A stretch of 64,000 bases of DNA from Burkholderiales bacterium (GCA_030604135.1 JAUVWL010000008.1:62001-126000); one strand, 5' to 3'. Counted from the stretch's first letter, positions 18,288 through 27,701 are shown. Numbers and translations: made by a program. The notes: generated by a model not told the origin, from the letters alone.

Positions 18288-18827
18288 ATGTCCGAAGTCC
18301 TCGATCTGTTCAGTGCCTCTTTCGCCAAGACCGAGGTTGGTCAACGCGAGATCCAGACCCGCTCGCTGGGCCTTGCGCCCCTGGTTCGCCGCCTGCTGGT
18401 GCTGGTGGACGGGCAGAAGACCGGCAAGGACCTGGCTGTGTTTGCCGGTGGCACCGAGGTCGAGCCATTGCTGCAGGAGCTGATCGACAAGGGGTGTGTC
18501 GAGGCCAGAGCACGTACCCGAACGCCTGAGCCGGCAGCGTCCGAGAGCGCGAAACCCAAGGGCGGCAGCGCAGGCATGGCCGCACTGCCCGACGCTGCCA
18601 CCCGCACATCGAGCGAGAACGAGATGGCGCGCAACTTCATGATCAACACGGTCAACACCGTCTTCGGGCAACATTCGCGTCTGACGCTGATTGAAACCAT
18701 TTCAAGAGCGAAGGGCACGGATGGATTGCGAGAGGCCTATCTGTCCTGGCTGCAGGCCATGGAAGAGGACCGTATCGGGGCCAAACGTCTGCCGGAGCTG
18801 CGCGAAAAGCTGTTGAAGGTTCTCTGA
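18288..18827 (+). CDS. Conserved hypothetical protein, two-domain
   Basis: 179 aa, not assigned to a known function. The N-terminal about 65 residues (GLAPLVRRLLVLVDGQKTGKDL...LLQELIDKGCVE) look like a small winged-helix-type domain. Residues about 70-105 are a low-complexity Ala/Ser/Thr/Pro linker. The C-terminal about 70 residues (MARNFMINTVNTVFGQHSRL...AKRLPELREKLLKVL) are predicted helical. This layout is one I associate with Burkholderiales hypothetical proteins. It is monocistronic, with no signal peptide or membrane segment. Confidence 0.75.
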   Translation: MSEVLDLFSASFAKTEVGQREIQTRSLGLAPLVRRLLVLVDGQKTGKDLAVFAGGTEVEPLLQELIDKGCVEARARTRTPEPAASESAKPKGGSAGMAALPDAATRTSSENEMARNFMINTVNTVFGQHSRLTLIETISRAKGTDGLREAYLSWLQAMEEDRIGAKRLPELREKLLKVL

Positions 18828-18852
18828 CCCGGCCCCGTTTCCTTGTGCCCTC

Positions 18853-19197
18853 TCAGTGCGGTGCGCTCTTGGAAAACAGGTTGAGCACCAGCACCCCAGC
18901 CACGATCAGGCCCATGCCGATCAGGCCCGCCAGGTCGATGGTCTGGTGATAGACAACGTAGGCTACCAGGGTGATCAGCACAATGCCCAGGCCGGACCAG
19001 ACCGCATAAGCCACACCGACCGGAATACTGCGCAGCACCAGCGACAGACAGTAGAACGAGATCGCGTAGCCCACCACCACGACCAGTGAGGGTCCCACTC
19101 GGGTGAAGCCATCGCTGGCCTTGAGTGCACTGGTGCCGATGACCTCGGCCACGATGGCCAGGCCCAGTACCAGCCAGGGGTTCGCGGCAGAGATCAT
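18853..19197 (-). CDS. Small multidrug resistance (SMR/EmrE family) exporter
   Basis: 114 aa with four hydrophobic helices. The conserved membrane Glu is present in [19 protein letters not shown] (helix 1), with [21 protein letters not shown] in helices 2-3. Proton-driven export of cationic compounds is expected; EmrE-like rather than SugE-like by the ALKASDGFT segment. Start set at ATG 19197; the open frame goes further upstream into the end of the neighbouring gene. It follows the amidotransferase gene with a 19-bp gap and is probably co-transcribed. Confidence 0.9.
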   Translation of the reverse strand: MISAANPWLVLGLAIVAEVIGTSALKASDGFTRVGPSLVVVVGYAISFYCLSLVLRSIPVGVAYAVWSGLGIVLITLVAYVVYHQTIDLAGLIGMGLIVAGVLVLNLFSKSAPH

Positions 19198-19216
19198 GGG
19201 CTTTCCTCCCAGCCTC

Positions 19217-19981
19217 TCAGGCCACATGCAGGCCGTCCACAAACACCTTGAGCTCACCGGGGTCGAAGGCGGTCCAGGTTTCGTTCGAGGTCAGCGGGGT
19301 GGTGACGATGACCGTGGCGCGGTCGCCGGGCTGGTTGACCTCGGCAAAGTTGACGGTCCAGTCCTGGTCCATCAGCGTGGCTTGAGCAAACGGGAACTGG
19401 CGCGTCAGGTGGTGCAGCTTGGTGCTGCAGTGGGCCCACATGGCCTCGCCATTGGACAGCAGAAAGTTGGCCGTGCCGAAGGTGGTCAATTGGGGGATGA
19501 GCTCACGCAGAGTGCGGGTGAGCTCACAGACGCTGGGCAGGCCGGCATGGGACTTGGCCAGTTCCTGCATCAGCCAGCAGAAGGCGCGCTCGCTGTCGGT
19601 GCTGCCCACCGGGCGGAAGGCACTGTGCAGCTTGGGGTGGTAGTCCTTGAGATCGCCGTTGTGGGCAAACACCCAGTGCCGGCCCCAGAGCTCGCGGGTG
19701 AAGGGGTGGGCGTTCTCCAGGCTGACCTCGCCGATGGTGGCCTTGCGCACATGGGCCACGATGTTCTTGCTCTTGAGCGGGTAGCTGCGCAGGAATTCCG
19801 CCATGCGTGAGTCGGCGGCACTTCCATGGTCGACGAACAGGCGCAAGCCGCGACCCTCGAAGAAGGCGATGCCCCAGCCATCGGCGTGGTGGTCGGTTCG
19901 GCCGCCCCGCTGGCAGAAACCGGTGAAGCTGAACGACGCATCGGTGGGCGTCGCGCAATTGAGTCCGAGCAGTTGGCACAT
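19217..19981 (-). CDS. Class II glutamine amidotransferase (YafJ-like)
   Basis: 254 aa N-terminal-nucleophile amidotransferase. The start at 19981 gives MCQLLGLN, so Cys2 becomes the catalytic residue after Met removal. Other family features are [29 protein letters not shown] [13 protein letters not shown], and [22 protein letters not shown]. The synthase half found in GlmS or PurF is absent; YafJ homologues have an unsettled role. An upstream in-frame extension is repeat family A DNA and is excluded. Confidence 0.9.
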   Translation of the reverse strand: MCQLLGLNCATPTDASFSFTGFCQRGGRTDHHADGWGIAFFEGRGLRLFVDHGSAADSRMAEFLRSYPLKSKNIVAHVRKATIGEVSLENAHPFTRELWGRHWVFAHNGDLKDYHPKLHSAFRPVGSTDSERAFCWLMQELAKSHAGLPSVCELTRTLRELIPQLTTFGTANFLLSNGEAMWAHCSTKLHHLTRQFPFAQATLMDQDWTVNFAEVNQPGDRATVIVTTPLTSNETWTAFDPGELKVFVDGLHVA

Positions 19982-19988
19982 CTGGAAG

Positions 19989-20066
19989 ACCCCCCTGCGC
20001 CGCTGCGCGTCTTTCCCCCTGCGAGGGGGGACCACGCCTGTGGCCCGGCAAAGCCGGTTCCACGGC
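19989..20066 (+). repeat. Dispersed repeat family A, copy 2
   Basis: ACCCCCCTGCGCCGCTGCGCG ... GGCAAAGCCGGTTCCACGG, shorter in the middle than copy 1. It lies immediately upstream (8 bp) of the amidotransferase start on the other strand, so it occupies that gene's leader region. Confidence 0.78.
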
Positions 20067-20134
20067 GTGTGCTGGACGAAGACCCCTTATCCAGCGGGCA
20101 TAGCTGCAGCACAGGGTTGTTGTGGAGATGGGCC

Positions 20135-21628
20135 CTATTGTCCCGCAGACTTGCCCTCGCGCAGGCGCCAGGCCGCCCAGAGGGCGGCGGCGCAGATCAG
20201 CGCCAGCATGACAAAAGTCTCGTTGAATGCGGCCAGACGCTCGGACCCGCCGCCTGGGGTCTCCAGCGAAAAGCCGTGGGCCCGGGCGCGCCACTCCAGC
20301 ACGATACCGCACAGGCTGACGCCAGCGGCGCCACCGAGCATGCGCAGGAAGTTGATCACGCTGGCACCCTGGGGAATGTCGGTGCGGTCCAGGGTCCGCA
20401 TGGCTCCGATGTTGAGCGAAGGCAGGATGAAACCCAGCCCGATGCGACCCAGGATGGCCCAGGCCACCAGCAAGGGAATCACCTGGCCCGGGCGGTCCAG
20501 GTCGATGGTGACCACCAGTGCAAAGGACGCGGCCAGCAGCACCAGACCGATGCTCACCAGCCGGTGTGTCGGCTGGCGGTCGGCCAGGCGGCCCACCAGG
20601 GCAATGGTCACCGCCAGCACCAGGCCGGCCGGCAGCAGGATTGTGCCGACGTAGGACGCCGACAGGCCCAGCCCCATCTGCATGTAGACCGGCAGCAGGT
20701 AGGTCGAGCCGAACAGGGCGATGCCATAGATGAAGGCCACCAGGCTGCCCATGGTGAAACGCCGGTCCCTGAACAGGGACAGGTTCATCAGCGGATCGAC
20801 GCCCTGGTCGGGCCGGCGCCGGCGTGCCTTGAGGGTGCGGCGCTGCAACCAGATGAAAACCAGCAGCACGACCAGGGCCGCCAGCAGCAGGCCCAGCCCC
20901 AGCGTCGGTGTGCCGCCCTGCAGTTCGACCAGACCGTTGAGCAGGCACAGGGTGCCCGCCGCGGCCAGGGCCAGGCCCACCCAGTCCAGGCCCGAGCCCG
21001 CCCGGTTGGCGGCCACACCGCCCGGGCTGGTCACCGGTACGAAGCGGCGCGCCAGCCAGAGCGAGGCGATGCAGAAGGGCACCACCATGAAGAAGATCGA
21101 GCGCCAGCCGAAACCGTCGACCAGCAGGCCGCCGATGCTGGGTCCGATGGCCGGCGCCAGCACCACGCCCATGCCGAAGATGCCGCTGGCCCGGCCCTGC
21201 TCATGGGGTTCGAAGGCGCGCAGGATGATGATGGCCGGGATGGGTTGCAACACCCCGGCGGCCAGGCCCTCGGCCACGCGAGCCCCCAGCACCAGCGGGT
21301 AGTCGTTGGCGAAACCGCCCACCACGCCCCCGGCCAGCAGCAACCAGATGCAGGCGACATAGGTGCGGCGGTAGCCGTAGCGGGCCAGCAGCCAGGGCGT
21401 GGTCAGCATGGACACCGTCATCGCCGCCATGAAAGCCGAGGTGACCCACTGGGCACGCTCCTGGCCCAGCACGAAGTGCTGGCTCATGTCCGGGATGGCC
21501 ACATTGATGATGGTCGAGGACATGATGGCGGCCATGGTGCCGACCATCACCGACAGCAGCAGGAGCCAGCGGTAGCGCTCGCCGTAGCGCTCGCGCAGGG
21601 CGGGCAGGGTGCCGGGCGGGTGCGCCAA
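20135..21628 (-). CDS. DHA2-family MFS drug exporter (EmrB-like)
   Basis: 497 aa proton antiporter with about 14 membrane segments. Motifs: DHA2-type STIINVAIPDMSQHF in helix 1, WVTSAFMAAMTVSMLTTPWLLARYGYRR (motif A region), and GPSIGGLLVDGFGWRSIFF (motif C). A basic cytoplasmic loop (RRTLKARRRRPDQGVDP) lies in the middle. No adjacent HlyD/EmrA membrane-fusion gene or MarR/TetR regulator was seen. Third gene of a minus-strand run after the CWC and 75-aa membrane genes. Confidence 0.9.
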   Translation of the reverse strand: MAHPPGTLPALRERYGERYRWLLLLSVMVGTMAAIMSSTIINVAIPDMSQHFVLGQERAQWVTSAFMAAMTVSMLTTPWLLARYGYRRTYVACIWLLLAGGVVGGFANDYPLVLGARVAEGLAAGVLQPIPAIIILRAFEPHEQGRASGIFGMGVVLAPAIGPSIGGLLVDGFGWRSIFFMVVPFCIASLWLARRFVPVTSPGGVAANRAGSGLDWVGLALAAAGTLCLLNGLVELQGGTPTLGLGLLLAALVVLLVFIWLQRRTLKARRRRPDQGVDPLMNLSLFRDRRFTMGSLVAFIYGIALFGSTYLLPVYMQMGLGLSASYVGTILLPAGLVLAVTIALVGRLADRQPTHRLVSIGLVLLAASFALVVTIDLDRPGQVIPLLVAWAILGRIGLGFILPSLNIGAMRTLDRTDIPQGASVINFLRMLGGAAGVSLCGIVLEWRARAHGFSLETPGGGSERLAAFNETFVMLALICAAALWAAWRLREGKSAGQ

Positions 21629-21647
21629 ATTTCAGCCTCTGAGCGTC

Positions 21648-21875
21648 TCAGGTGCGTGGGCGGCGCCACATCCGCCACAGCCGGATGCCCAGCAGCACCA
21701 GCGGTGCGCTGTGCAGGAACAGGTCGAAGATGTCCAGCGGTTTCGTCAGGGTGCCCTGCGACAGCATGCGCAGCTTCTCGATCAGATGCGGCTCGGGCAC
21801 GATGGGGGCCACGGCGAGCCAGAGCGCGAGGGCGATCAGCAACCCGAGCGGGAAGCGGTCAAGCCAGCCCATCAT
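21648..21875 (-). CDS. Small two-helix membrane protein
   Basis: 75 aa. Hydrophobic segments at about residues 8-27 (FPLGLLIALALWLAVAPIVP) and 50-66 (LFLHSAPLVLLGIRLW) with a basic C-terminus. Its start codon overlaps the stop of the CWC gene (ATGA), so translation is coupled. I know similar small proteins in Burkholderiales annotated without good reason as RND transporter; no function is assigned here. Confidence 0.75.
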   Translation of the reverse strand: MMGWLDRFPLGLLIALALWLAVAPIVPEPHLIEKLRMLSQGTLTKPLDIFDLFLHSAPLVLLGIRLWRMWRRPRT

Positions 21876-22099
21876 GCGTCCTGATCTACGGCAAACCGGG
21901 CTACGCAGGCACTGCAGATGCAGGCCTTGCCGCGGGCTTCATCGGGCAGGCGCGCCAGCAACTTTGGTGGAAAGGACGCACTGACACACCAGCAGGGACC
22001 CTGGGGCACGCCGGTGGTGCGCTCGACTTCCATGGCGCAGCGGTTGTCGCCCCCGCACAGCGGGCAGCGGTGGGTTTCGGATGGATTGGGTACTTCCAT
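21872..22099 (-). CDS. Cysteine-rich CWC family protein
   Basis: 75 aa. Cysteines are arranged as CPLCGGDNRCAME, then GPCWCV, then C-C-AC near the end (ACICSACVARF), the pattern of the cysteine-rich CWC family (PF14375), probably binding zinc. Role unknown. Divergent from the cytochrome gene at 22155 and first in the run CWC, 75-aa protein, MFS exporter. Confidence 0.85.
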   Translation of the reverse strand: MEVPNPSETHRCPLCGGDNRCAMEVERTTGVPQGPCWCVSASFPPKLLARLPDEARGKACICSACVARFAVDQDA

Positions 22100-22154
22100 G
22101 CATCGCAGTGTAGAGGCTCATCCGGGGATCGGGCGCGTGATATGGTCGGCGGCC

Positions 22155-22868
22155 ATGATCCGTGTCCTTGTTTTGCTGGTTCTGGGGCTGGCCACCCCGC
22201 TGGTCTCGGCGAACCCGCCTCACCGCGTGCCCGACACCCTGGCCCAGCGCCTGCAGGCCTGTACCGTCTGCCATGGTGCCCAAGGGCGCGCCACCCCGGG
22301 TGGCTACTTCCCGCGCATCGCGGGCAAGCCGGCCGACTACCTCTATCACCAGTTGCTGCACTTTCGTGACGGGCGCCGAAACAACGCCGGCATGAGCTAC
22401 CTGCTCGACCACATGAGCGACACCTACCTGCGCGACATCGCGGCGCACTATGCCAACCTGGACCTGCCGTATCCGCCGCCGTTGCCACCGGCCGCATCCC
22501 CCGCGGTGTTGGCGCGCGGTGAGCAACTGGTGCGCCAGGGCGATCCGGTGCGGGGCCTGCCCGCTTGCAACGACTGTCACGGCGTGCGCATGACGGGTGT
22601 GGCACCGGCCGTGCCCGGCCTGCTGGGCCTGCCTCGTGATTACCTGATCGGCCAGCTGGGTGCCTGGCAGACCGGTCTGCGCAAGGCTTTCGATCCCGAC
22701 TGCATGGCCCGCATCGCCCGGCAGATGGCGCCAGAAGATGTGTCGGCGGTGGCCAGCTGGCTGGCGGCCCAGCCGGTGCCCGTCCCTGCCCACCCCCAAG
22801 CGGCGCCGTCGGGGCCCATGCCCATGGACTGTGGCCTGACCCCGCCAGCCCGGAGTCGTCAGCCATGA
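22155..22868 (+). CDS. Di-haem cytochrome c (c4-like)
   Basis: 237 aa periplasmic electron carrier. The signal peptide covers residues 1-19 (MIRVLVLLVLGLATPLVSA), and two haem sites, CTVCH and CNDCH, lie in two similar halves as in cytochrome c4. Start at ATG 22155; the frame upstream runs through the divergent CWC gene. The C-terminus has a Pro/Ala-rich tail. Its stop overlaps the start of the tri-haem gene (ATGA), so the two form an operon. Confidence 0.88.
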   Translation: MIRVLVLLVLGLATPLVSANPPHRVPDTLAQRLQACTVCHGAQGRATPGGYFPRIAGKPADYLYHQLLHFRDGRRNNAGMSYLLDHMSDTYLRDIAAHYANLDLPYPPPLPPAASPAVLARGEQLVRQGDPVRGLPACNDCHGVRMTGVAPAVPGLLGLPRDYLIGQLGAWQTGLRKAFDPDCMARIARQMAPEDVSAVASWLAAQPVPVPAHPQAAPSGPMPMDCGLTPPARSRQP

Positions 22869-24130
22869 CCCGCCGTGCACGGATGGGAATCGCTGCCGGT
22901 GTGTTCCTGGCGGCGATTGTGTTGCTGCTTGGCCTGGTGGGACGCGAGTTGTCAGCCCCGGCGCTGCCACCCCTGGCTGGAACCCCCGAGTCGACCGACA
23001 ACGACACCCTGGCCCGTGGCGCTGCGCTGGCCCGCGCCGGCAACTGCATGGCCTGCCACACCGCGCGTGGCGGCGAACCCTATGCAGGGGGGCACGCCAT
23101 CCGGACTCCGTTCGGCACGCTGATGGCCGGCAATCTCACGCCCGAGCTTGAAACCGGTCTGGGCGGCTGGTCGTCAGAGGCCTTCCGGCGTGCCCTGCAC
23201 CAGGGCATCTCGCGTGATGGCCGTCTGCTTTACCCGGTCTTCCCCTACGAGCACACGACCCGCCTGCAAGACGCGGATGTCGATGCCCTGTATGCCTACC
23301 TGCGCAGTTTGCCGCCGGTGCACCGTCCGAACGACGCCCACGCGCTGCGTTCTCCGTACAACACGCAGGTGGCGCTGGCGTTGTGGCGCCTTTTGAACTT
23401 TGAACCAGCCCGGCACCAGAGTGAGATCAACCGAAGCGCCGAATGGAACCGGGGTGCCTACTTGGTGCAGGGTGTGGCGCACTGTGCCGCCTGTCACAGC
23501 CCGCGCAATGCCTGGGGCGGCAGCGGCCAGGCCTTTTCGGGTGGGCTCATGCCCGACGGCCGCTGGTACGCACCTTCGCTGCTGGACCCGGCCGAGGCCG
23601 GCGTCCAGAACTGGCCGGTCGAGCAGGTGCTGGGCCTGTTGCGTGACGGCCACCTGGACCACGCCACCACCATGGGGCCCATGGCCGAGGTGGTCTTTCA
23701 CGGCACCTCGCACCTGCCCGAGGCGGACCTGCTGGCCATGACCACCTACCTGCGCGAACTGCCGGTGCAGGCGGCCCGCGTGCCCGACTTCAAAGCCGCC
23801 GAGCCGGGCCTGTTGCGCCTGGGCGCCCAGGTTTACGAGCAACACTGTGTCGACTGCCATGGTCAGCAGGGGCAGGGGGCGGCCAAGGCCTACCTGCCGC
23901 TGGCCGGCAACCGCGCCTTGCTCATGGCCTCACCCGTCAACGCCATTCAGGCCATCTTCAGCGGGGGCTTCTCGCCGGCCACAGCAGGCAATCCGCAGCC
24001 CTACGGCATGCCGCCATTTCGCACCCTGCTGTCCGACACCGAAGTGGCGGCCGTCACCAGCTTCATTCGACAGTCCTGGGGCAACCGGGCGGGGCCGGTG
24101 TCCCCGCTGGACGTGCAGCGGGTGCGTTGA
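22865..24130 (+). CDS. Membrane-anchored tri-haem cytochrome c (alcohol dehydrogenase subunit II type)
   Basis: 421 aa. An N-terminal hydrophobic segment (about 8-27) is followed by three CxxCH sites: CMACH, CAACH and CVDCH. Layout and length match the cytochrome subunit of membrane alcohol, gluconate or sorbitol dehydrogenases, which pass electrons to ubiquinone. No PQQ or flavin dehydrogenase subunit is next to it, so it may work with an enzyme encoded elsewhere or with the di-haem protein encoded just before it. Confidence 0.87.
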   Translation: MTRRARMGIAAGVFLAAIVLLLGLVGRELSAPALPPLAGTPESTDNDTLARGAALARAGNCMACHTARGGEPYAGGHAIRTPFGTLMAGNLTPELETGLGGWSSEAFRRALHQGISRDGRLLYPVFPYEHTTRLQDADVDALYAYLRSLPPVHRPNDAHALRSPYNTQVALALWRLLNFEPARHQSEINRSAEWNRGAYLVQGVAHCAACHSPRNAWGGSGQAFSGGLMPDGRWYAPSLLDPAEAGVQNWPVEQVLGLLRDGHLDHATTMGPMAEVVFHGTSHLPEADLLAMTTYLRELPVQAARVPDFKAAEPGLLRLGAQVYEQHCVDCHGQQGQGAAKAYLPLAGNRALLMASPVNAIQAIFSGGFSPATAGNPQPYGMPPFRTLLSDTEVAAVTSFIRQSWGNRAGPVSPLDVQRVR

Positions 24131-24173
24131 CCCGCCCTGGGGGCCGACGCCGAGGTGACGCCGCAGGCCTTGC
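24128..24173. repeat. GC-rich dispersed repeat, second member
   Basis: Contains GAGGTGACGCCGCAGGCCTT and resembles the segments at 14436-14475 and 25369-25437. A GTG in this repeat opens the enoyl-CoA hydratase frame but is unlikely to be its start. Confidence 0.4.
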
Positions 24174-24181
24174 CACTCGCC

Positions 24182-24187
24182 TACGAT
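24182..24187 (+). promoter_or_regulatory. Putative -10 element giving leaderless hydratase mRNA
   Basis: TACGAT, 6 nt, then the ATG at 24194. No Shine-Dalgarno sequence before this ATG. Confidence 0.35.
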
Positions 24188-24193
24188 GCATCC

Positions 24194-25009
24194 ATGCCAA
24201 TGCCACCAGACACCCCACCCCCCGAAGGCCGCATCCTCACCGAGGTGCGTGGCCATACCCTGCTGATCGGCATCGACCGCCCGGCCAAGCGCAACGGCTT
24301 CACGCCGGCCATGATGCGGGCCCTGGCCGAGACCTACACCCGGCTGGACGACGATCCGGCATTGCGCGTGGGCGTGCTGCACGCCATGGGGGATCATTTC
24401 ACCGCCGGGCTGGACCTGCCGAGTTTCGCGCCACTGATGCAGCGCGGCGAATACGCCGTGCCCCATGGCCTGGTCGACCCGCTGAACCTGGGCGATGCCG
24501 GCTGGCGCCGCCGCACCAAACCCCTGGTGGTGGCGGTCAAGGGCATCAACTTCACCCTGGGCATCGAACTGATGCTGGCGGCCGACATCGTGGTCGCTGC
24601 GGACGACTGCCGCTTCTCGCAGCTGGAGGTGGCGCGCGGCATCATGGCCACGGGCGGCGCCACCCTGCGCATGGCCGAGCGCGCCGGCCTGGGCAATGCC
24701 CTGCTGCACCTGCTGACGGGTGACGAATTCGACAGCGCCGAGGCCCTGCGCCTGAATTTCGTGCAGCGCGTGGTGCCGGCGGGTCAGGAACTGGATGAAG
24801 CCATGCGCATCGCCGGCCAGATTGCGCAACAGGCACCGCTGGCCGTGATCGCCACCCGGCTGAACGCCCTCAAGGCGGTCGAACAGGGGCCGCTGGCCGC
24901 CATGGCCGACTTCGACGCCACCCAGCAGCGCCTGGCGCTCAGCGAAGACGCGGCCGAGGGCGTGGCGGCGTTTCGCGAGAAGCGCCCGCCCCTGTTCAAA
25001 GGCCGCTGA
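24194..25009 (+). CDS. Enoyl-CoA hydratase/isomerase family protein
   Basis: 271 aa crotonase-fold protein. The oxyanion-hole regions are present (HAMGDHFTAGLDLPSF and INFTLGIELMLAADIVVAADD). The residue usually supplying the first catalytic Glu of true hydratases lies in GIELMLA-like context; the second is not obvious (ARGIMATGG in place of the usual GLxPxxGG), so hydratase activity is not certain. It lies after the cytochrome operon and converges with a small gene at 24996-25295, overlapping by 14 bp. Confidence 0.85.
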   Translation: MPMPPDTPPPEGRILTEVRGHTLLIGIDRPAKRNGFTPAMMRALAETYTRLDDDPALRVGVLHAMGDHFTAGLDLPSFAPLMQRGEYAVPHGLVDPLNLGDAGWRRRTKPLVVAVKGINFTLGIELMLAADIVVAADDCRFSQLEVARGIMATGGATLRMAERAGLGNALLHLLTGDEFDSAEALRLNFVQRVVPAGQELDEAMRIAGQIAQQAPLAVIATRLNALKAVEQGPLAAMADFDATQQRLALSEDAAEGVAAFREKRPPLFKGR

Positions 25010-25295
25010 GCCGTCCGATCAGGGCCTCGCCCCAGTCCCAGGGCCCGGTCAGCGTGATCGTGACCGACACCCGGCCGTCCCCATCGGGCAGGGTCTGGAT
25101 GTCCAAGTCCCACACCCCACCGTCGTCCAGCGCGCCACGCGGCCCGGGCGCATCGGTCTGCGCCGCCGCCTCGACCGCGCGCACCTCGTCCATCACGATC
25201 GGCAACACGTCAGCACGCACGCTGGCCATGGCCTCCCAGCTGCCCGTGCCTTCGCCATCATCGCAGGCATCGAAGATCAGGTACTGAAGCTGCAT
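24996..25295 (-). CDS. Conserved hypothetical protein, 99 aa
   Basis: Start at ATG 25295: MQLQYLIFDACDDGEGTGSW. The protein is acidic, with no signal peptide or membrane helix, ending in a beta-rich stretch (VSVTITLTGPWDWGEALIGRL). It resembles Burkholderiales hypothetical proteins of about 100 aa in which a similar start is conserved; no function known. A longer open frame upstream is the shadow of malate synthase. Its end overlaps the end of the hydratase gene by 14 bp. Confidence 0.7.
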   Translation of the reverse strand: MQLQYLIFDACDDGEGTGSWEAMASVRADVLPIVMDEVRAVEAAAQTDAPGPRGALDDGGVWDLDIQTLPDGDGRVSVTITLTGPWDWGEALIGRLSGL

Positions 25296-25317
25296 AGCGG
25301 CGATTGTCCTCTTGCGA

Positions 25318-25345
25318 AAAGCACAACGGCGCCCCAAGGCGCCGT
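25318..25345 (-). terminator. Rho-independent terminator of malate synthase
   Basis: Perfect 8-bp stem ACGGCGCC / GGCGCCGT (25326-25333 and 25338-25345) with loop CCAA. On the minus strand it is followed by TTGTGCTTTTC. It lies about 95 bp after the malate synthase stop. Confidence 0.7.
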
Positions 25346-25368
25346 GTCTCCGTTCAGCACGCCGCGGA

Positions 25369-25437
25369 ACTGGCTTTGCCAGGCCGCAGGCCTTGCACCC
25401 TTGAGGGGGTGACGCACCGCAGGTGCGGCGCGGGGAT
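25369..25437. repeat. GC-rich dispersed repeat, third member
   Basis: Holds GGCTTTGCCAGGCCGCAGGC and GGGGGTGACGCACCGCAGGT with the small dyad GCACCGCAGGTGC. It ends at the malate synthase stop codon. Confidence 0.45.
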
Positions 25438-25438
25438 G

Positions 25439-27643
25439 TCAGCCCTGTTTCACTTTCAGGCGCCACGCGTGCAGCAACGGCTCGGTGTAGCCGCTGGGCT
25501 GTTCCTTGCCCTTGAACACCAGGTCCAGCGCGGCCTGGTAGGCCTTGCTGGTCTTCACGTTGCCGGCCATGGGTTGGTAGAGCTTGTCGCCCGCATTTTG
25601 CTTGTCCACCTTGGCGGCCATCCGCTCGTAGGTCTCGCGCACCTGCTTTTCCGTGACAATGCCGTGGTGCAGCCAGTTGGCCACGTGCTGGCTGGAGATG
25701 CGCAGCGTGGCGCGGTCTTCCATCAGGCCCACGTCGTTGATGTCGGGCACCTTGGAGCAGCCCACGCCCTGGTCGACCCAGCGCACCACATAACCCAGGA
25801 TGCCCTGGATGTTGTTGTCCAGCTCGGCCTGCTTCTCGGCCTCGGTCCAGTTCGGGTTGGCGCTCACCGGCACGGTCAGCAGACCGGTCAGCAGGTTGTC
25901 GCGCTCCTTGCTGGCGTCGGTCTTCTCCAGCTCCTTCTGCACGTCGGACACCAGCACCTGGTGGTAGTGCAGGGCGTGCAGCGTGGCGCCGGTGGGTGAG
26001 GGCACCCAGGCGGTGTTGGCGCCTGCCTTGGGGTGGGCGATCTTCTGCTCCAGCATGGCTTTCATCAGGTCGGGCATGGCCCACATGCCCTTGCCGATCT
26101 GCGCCTTGCCGCGCAGGCCGCAGCTCAGGCCCACCAGCACGTTGTTGCGCTCGTAACTCTGGATCCAGGCGCTGGTCTTCATGTCACCCTTGCGCACCAT
26201 GGGGCCGGCCAGCATGGCGGTGTGCATCTCGTCGCCGGTGCGGTCCAGGAAGCCGGTGTTGATGAAGGCCACGCGGCTGGCAGCGGCTTCAATGCAGGCC
26301 TTGAGGTTGACCGAGGTGCGGCGCTCTTCGTCCATGATGCCCAGCTTGACCGTGCTGTCGGCCAGGCCCAGCACCTTCTCGACGCGGCTGAACAGCTCGC
26401 AGGCAAAGGCCACTTCGCGCGGGCCGTGCATCTTGGGCTTGACGATGTAGACCGAACCCTTGCGCGAGTTGCGGATCGCGTCCTTCTTCCCCTTCTTCAG
26501 GTCGTGGATGGCGATGGCGGTGGTGACCATCGCGTCCATGATGCCTTCGGGAATCTCCTTGCCCTCCGTGCCCCACAGGATGGCGGGGTTGGTCATCAGG
26601 TGGCCCACGTTGCGCACGAACATGAGCGATCGGCCGTGCAGGCGGACTTTCTTGCCGTTGGCGCCGGTGTACTCGCGGTCGGCATTCAGGCCGCGGGTCA
26701 TGGTCTTGCCGCCCTTTTCGAACGATTCGGTCAGCGTGCCCTGCAGGATGCCCAGCCAGTTGCGGTAGGCCAGCACCTTGTCTTCGGCGTCCACGGCGGC
26801 CACGGAGTCTTCCAGGTCCAGGATGGTGGACAGCGCGGCTTCGACCACCAGGTCGCTCACGCCGGCCGGGTCGGTCTTGCCGATGGCGGTGGCGCGGTTG
26901 ATCTGGATCTCCAGGTGCAGGCCGTTGTGCTTGAGCAGCACGGCAGTCGGTGCCTTGGCTTCGCCCTGGAAGCCGATGAACTGGCTCTTGTCGGCCAGTT
27001 TGCTGGTGCCGCCTTCGGCCAGACCCACCACCAGCTCACCGTCCTTGTTGACCTTGTAGCCGGTCGACTTGACGTGCGAACCCTTCTTCAGTGGGGCGCA
27101 GCGGTCCAGCACGTAACGGCAGTACTCGATGACCTTGGCGCCGCGCTTGGGGTTGTAGCCGCCCTTCTTGCCGACCTTCTCGCAACCCTTGTCCTCGCTG
27201 ATGACGTCGGTGCCGTACAGCGCGTCGTACAGGCTGCCCCAGCGCGCGTTGGCCGCGTTCAGCGCGTAGCGGGCGTTCAGGATGGGCACCACCAGCTGCG
27301 GGCCGGCCTGGGTGGCCAGCTCGTCGTCCACGTTCTTGGTGGTGGCCTTGACCTTCCTGGGCTCGGGCACCAGGTAGCCGATGGTTTCCAGGAACTTGCG
27401 GTAGGCCACCATGTCGGTGATCGGGCCGGGGTTGGCGCTGTGCCACTTGTCCAGCTCGGCCTGCAGGCGATCGCGCTCGGCCAGCAAGGCGGCGTTCTTG
27501 GGCGCCAGGTCCGCCACGATGCTGTCGAAGCCTTTCCAGAAGGCCTCGGCGCTCACACCGGTGCCGGGCAGGACCTGCTCGTTGATGAACTGGTACAGGT
27601 CGGTGGAAACCTGCAGACCGTGGACTTGGGTGCGATCAGACAT
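25439..27643 (-). CDS. glcB: Malate synthase G
   Basis: Condenses glyoxylate with acetyl-CoA to malate. 734 aa, the length of the G isoform (AceB forms are about 530). Start at ATG 27643 ([12 protein letters not shown]) after GGAGTC. Signature pieces are [39 protein letters not shown] and [10 protein letters not shown], with the catalytic Asp/Glu region [11 protein letters not shown]. Downstream in transcription is a good terminator; upstream on the same strand is a haloacid dehalogenase gene separated by repeat family A DNA. No isocitrate lyase gene is in the window. Confidence 0.97.
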   Translation of the reverse strand: MSDRTQVHGLQVSTDLYQFINEQVLPGTGVSAEAFWKGFDSIVADLAPKNAALLAERDRLQAELDKWHSANPGPITDMVAYRKFLETIGYLVPEPRKVKATTKNVDDELATQAGPQLVVPILNARYALNAANARWGSLYDALYGTDVISEDKGCEKVGKKGGYNPKRGAKVIEYCRYVLDRCAPLKKGSHVKSTGYKVNKDGELVVGLAEGGTSKLADKSQFIGFQGEAKAPTAVLLKHNGLHLEIQINRATAIGKTDPAGVSDLVVEAALSTILDLEDSVAAVDAEDKVLAYRNWLGILQGTLTESFEKGGKTMTRGLNADREYTGANGKKVRLHGRSLMFVRNVGHLMTNPAILWGTEGKEIPEGIMDAMVTTAIAIHDLKKGKKDAIRNSRKGSVYIVKPKMHGPREVAFACELFSRVEKVLGLADSTVKLGIMDEERRTSVNLKACIEAAASRVAFINTGFLDRTGDEMHTAMLAGPMVRKGDMKTSAWIQSYERNNVLVGLSCGLRGKAQIGKGMWAMPDLMKAMLEQKIAHPKAGANTAWVPSPTGATLHALHYHQVLVSDVQKELEKTDASKERDNLLTGLLTVPVSANPNWTEAEKQAELDNNIQGILGYVVRWVDQGVGCSKVPDINDVGLMEDRATLRISSQHVANWLHHGIVTEKQVRETYERMAAKVDKQNAGDKLYQPMAGNVKTSKAYQAALDLVFKGKEQPSGYTEPLLHAWRLKVKQG

Positions 27644-27701
27644 CGATTGACTCCTGGAAAAACAAGACAAGTGGCAATGAGGGGTGATCAGGTCAGGGCA
27701 G

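Noticed and set aside
16664..18328. Minus-strand frame opposite the BenE gene end and gshB, running through the 18 kb gap
   Set aside because: Covers gshB and a repeat in antisense; no family resemblance. The short frame at 18055-18279 is rejected for the same reason.
19826..22369. Open frame of about 850 codons on the plus strand across the MFS exporter and CWC genes
   Set aside because: Spans several real genes in antisense; Gln/His/Gly-rich low-complexity product, no start signal.
24155..24193. GTG start for the enoyl-CoA hydratase
   Set aside because: Lies in repeat DNA; the ATG at 24194 has a promoter-like hexamer at leaderless spacing and fits the family N-terminus better.
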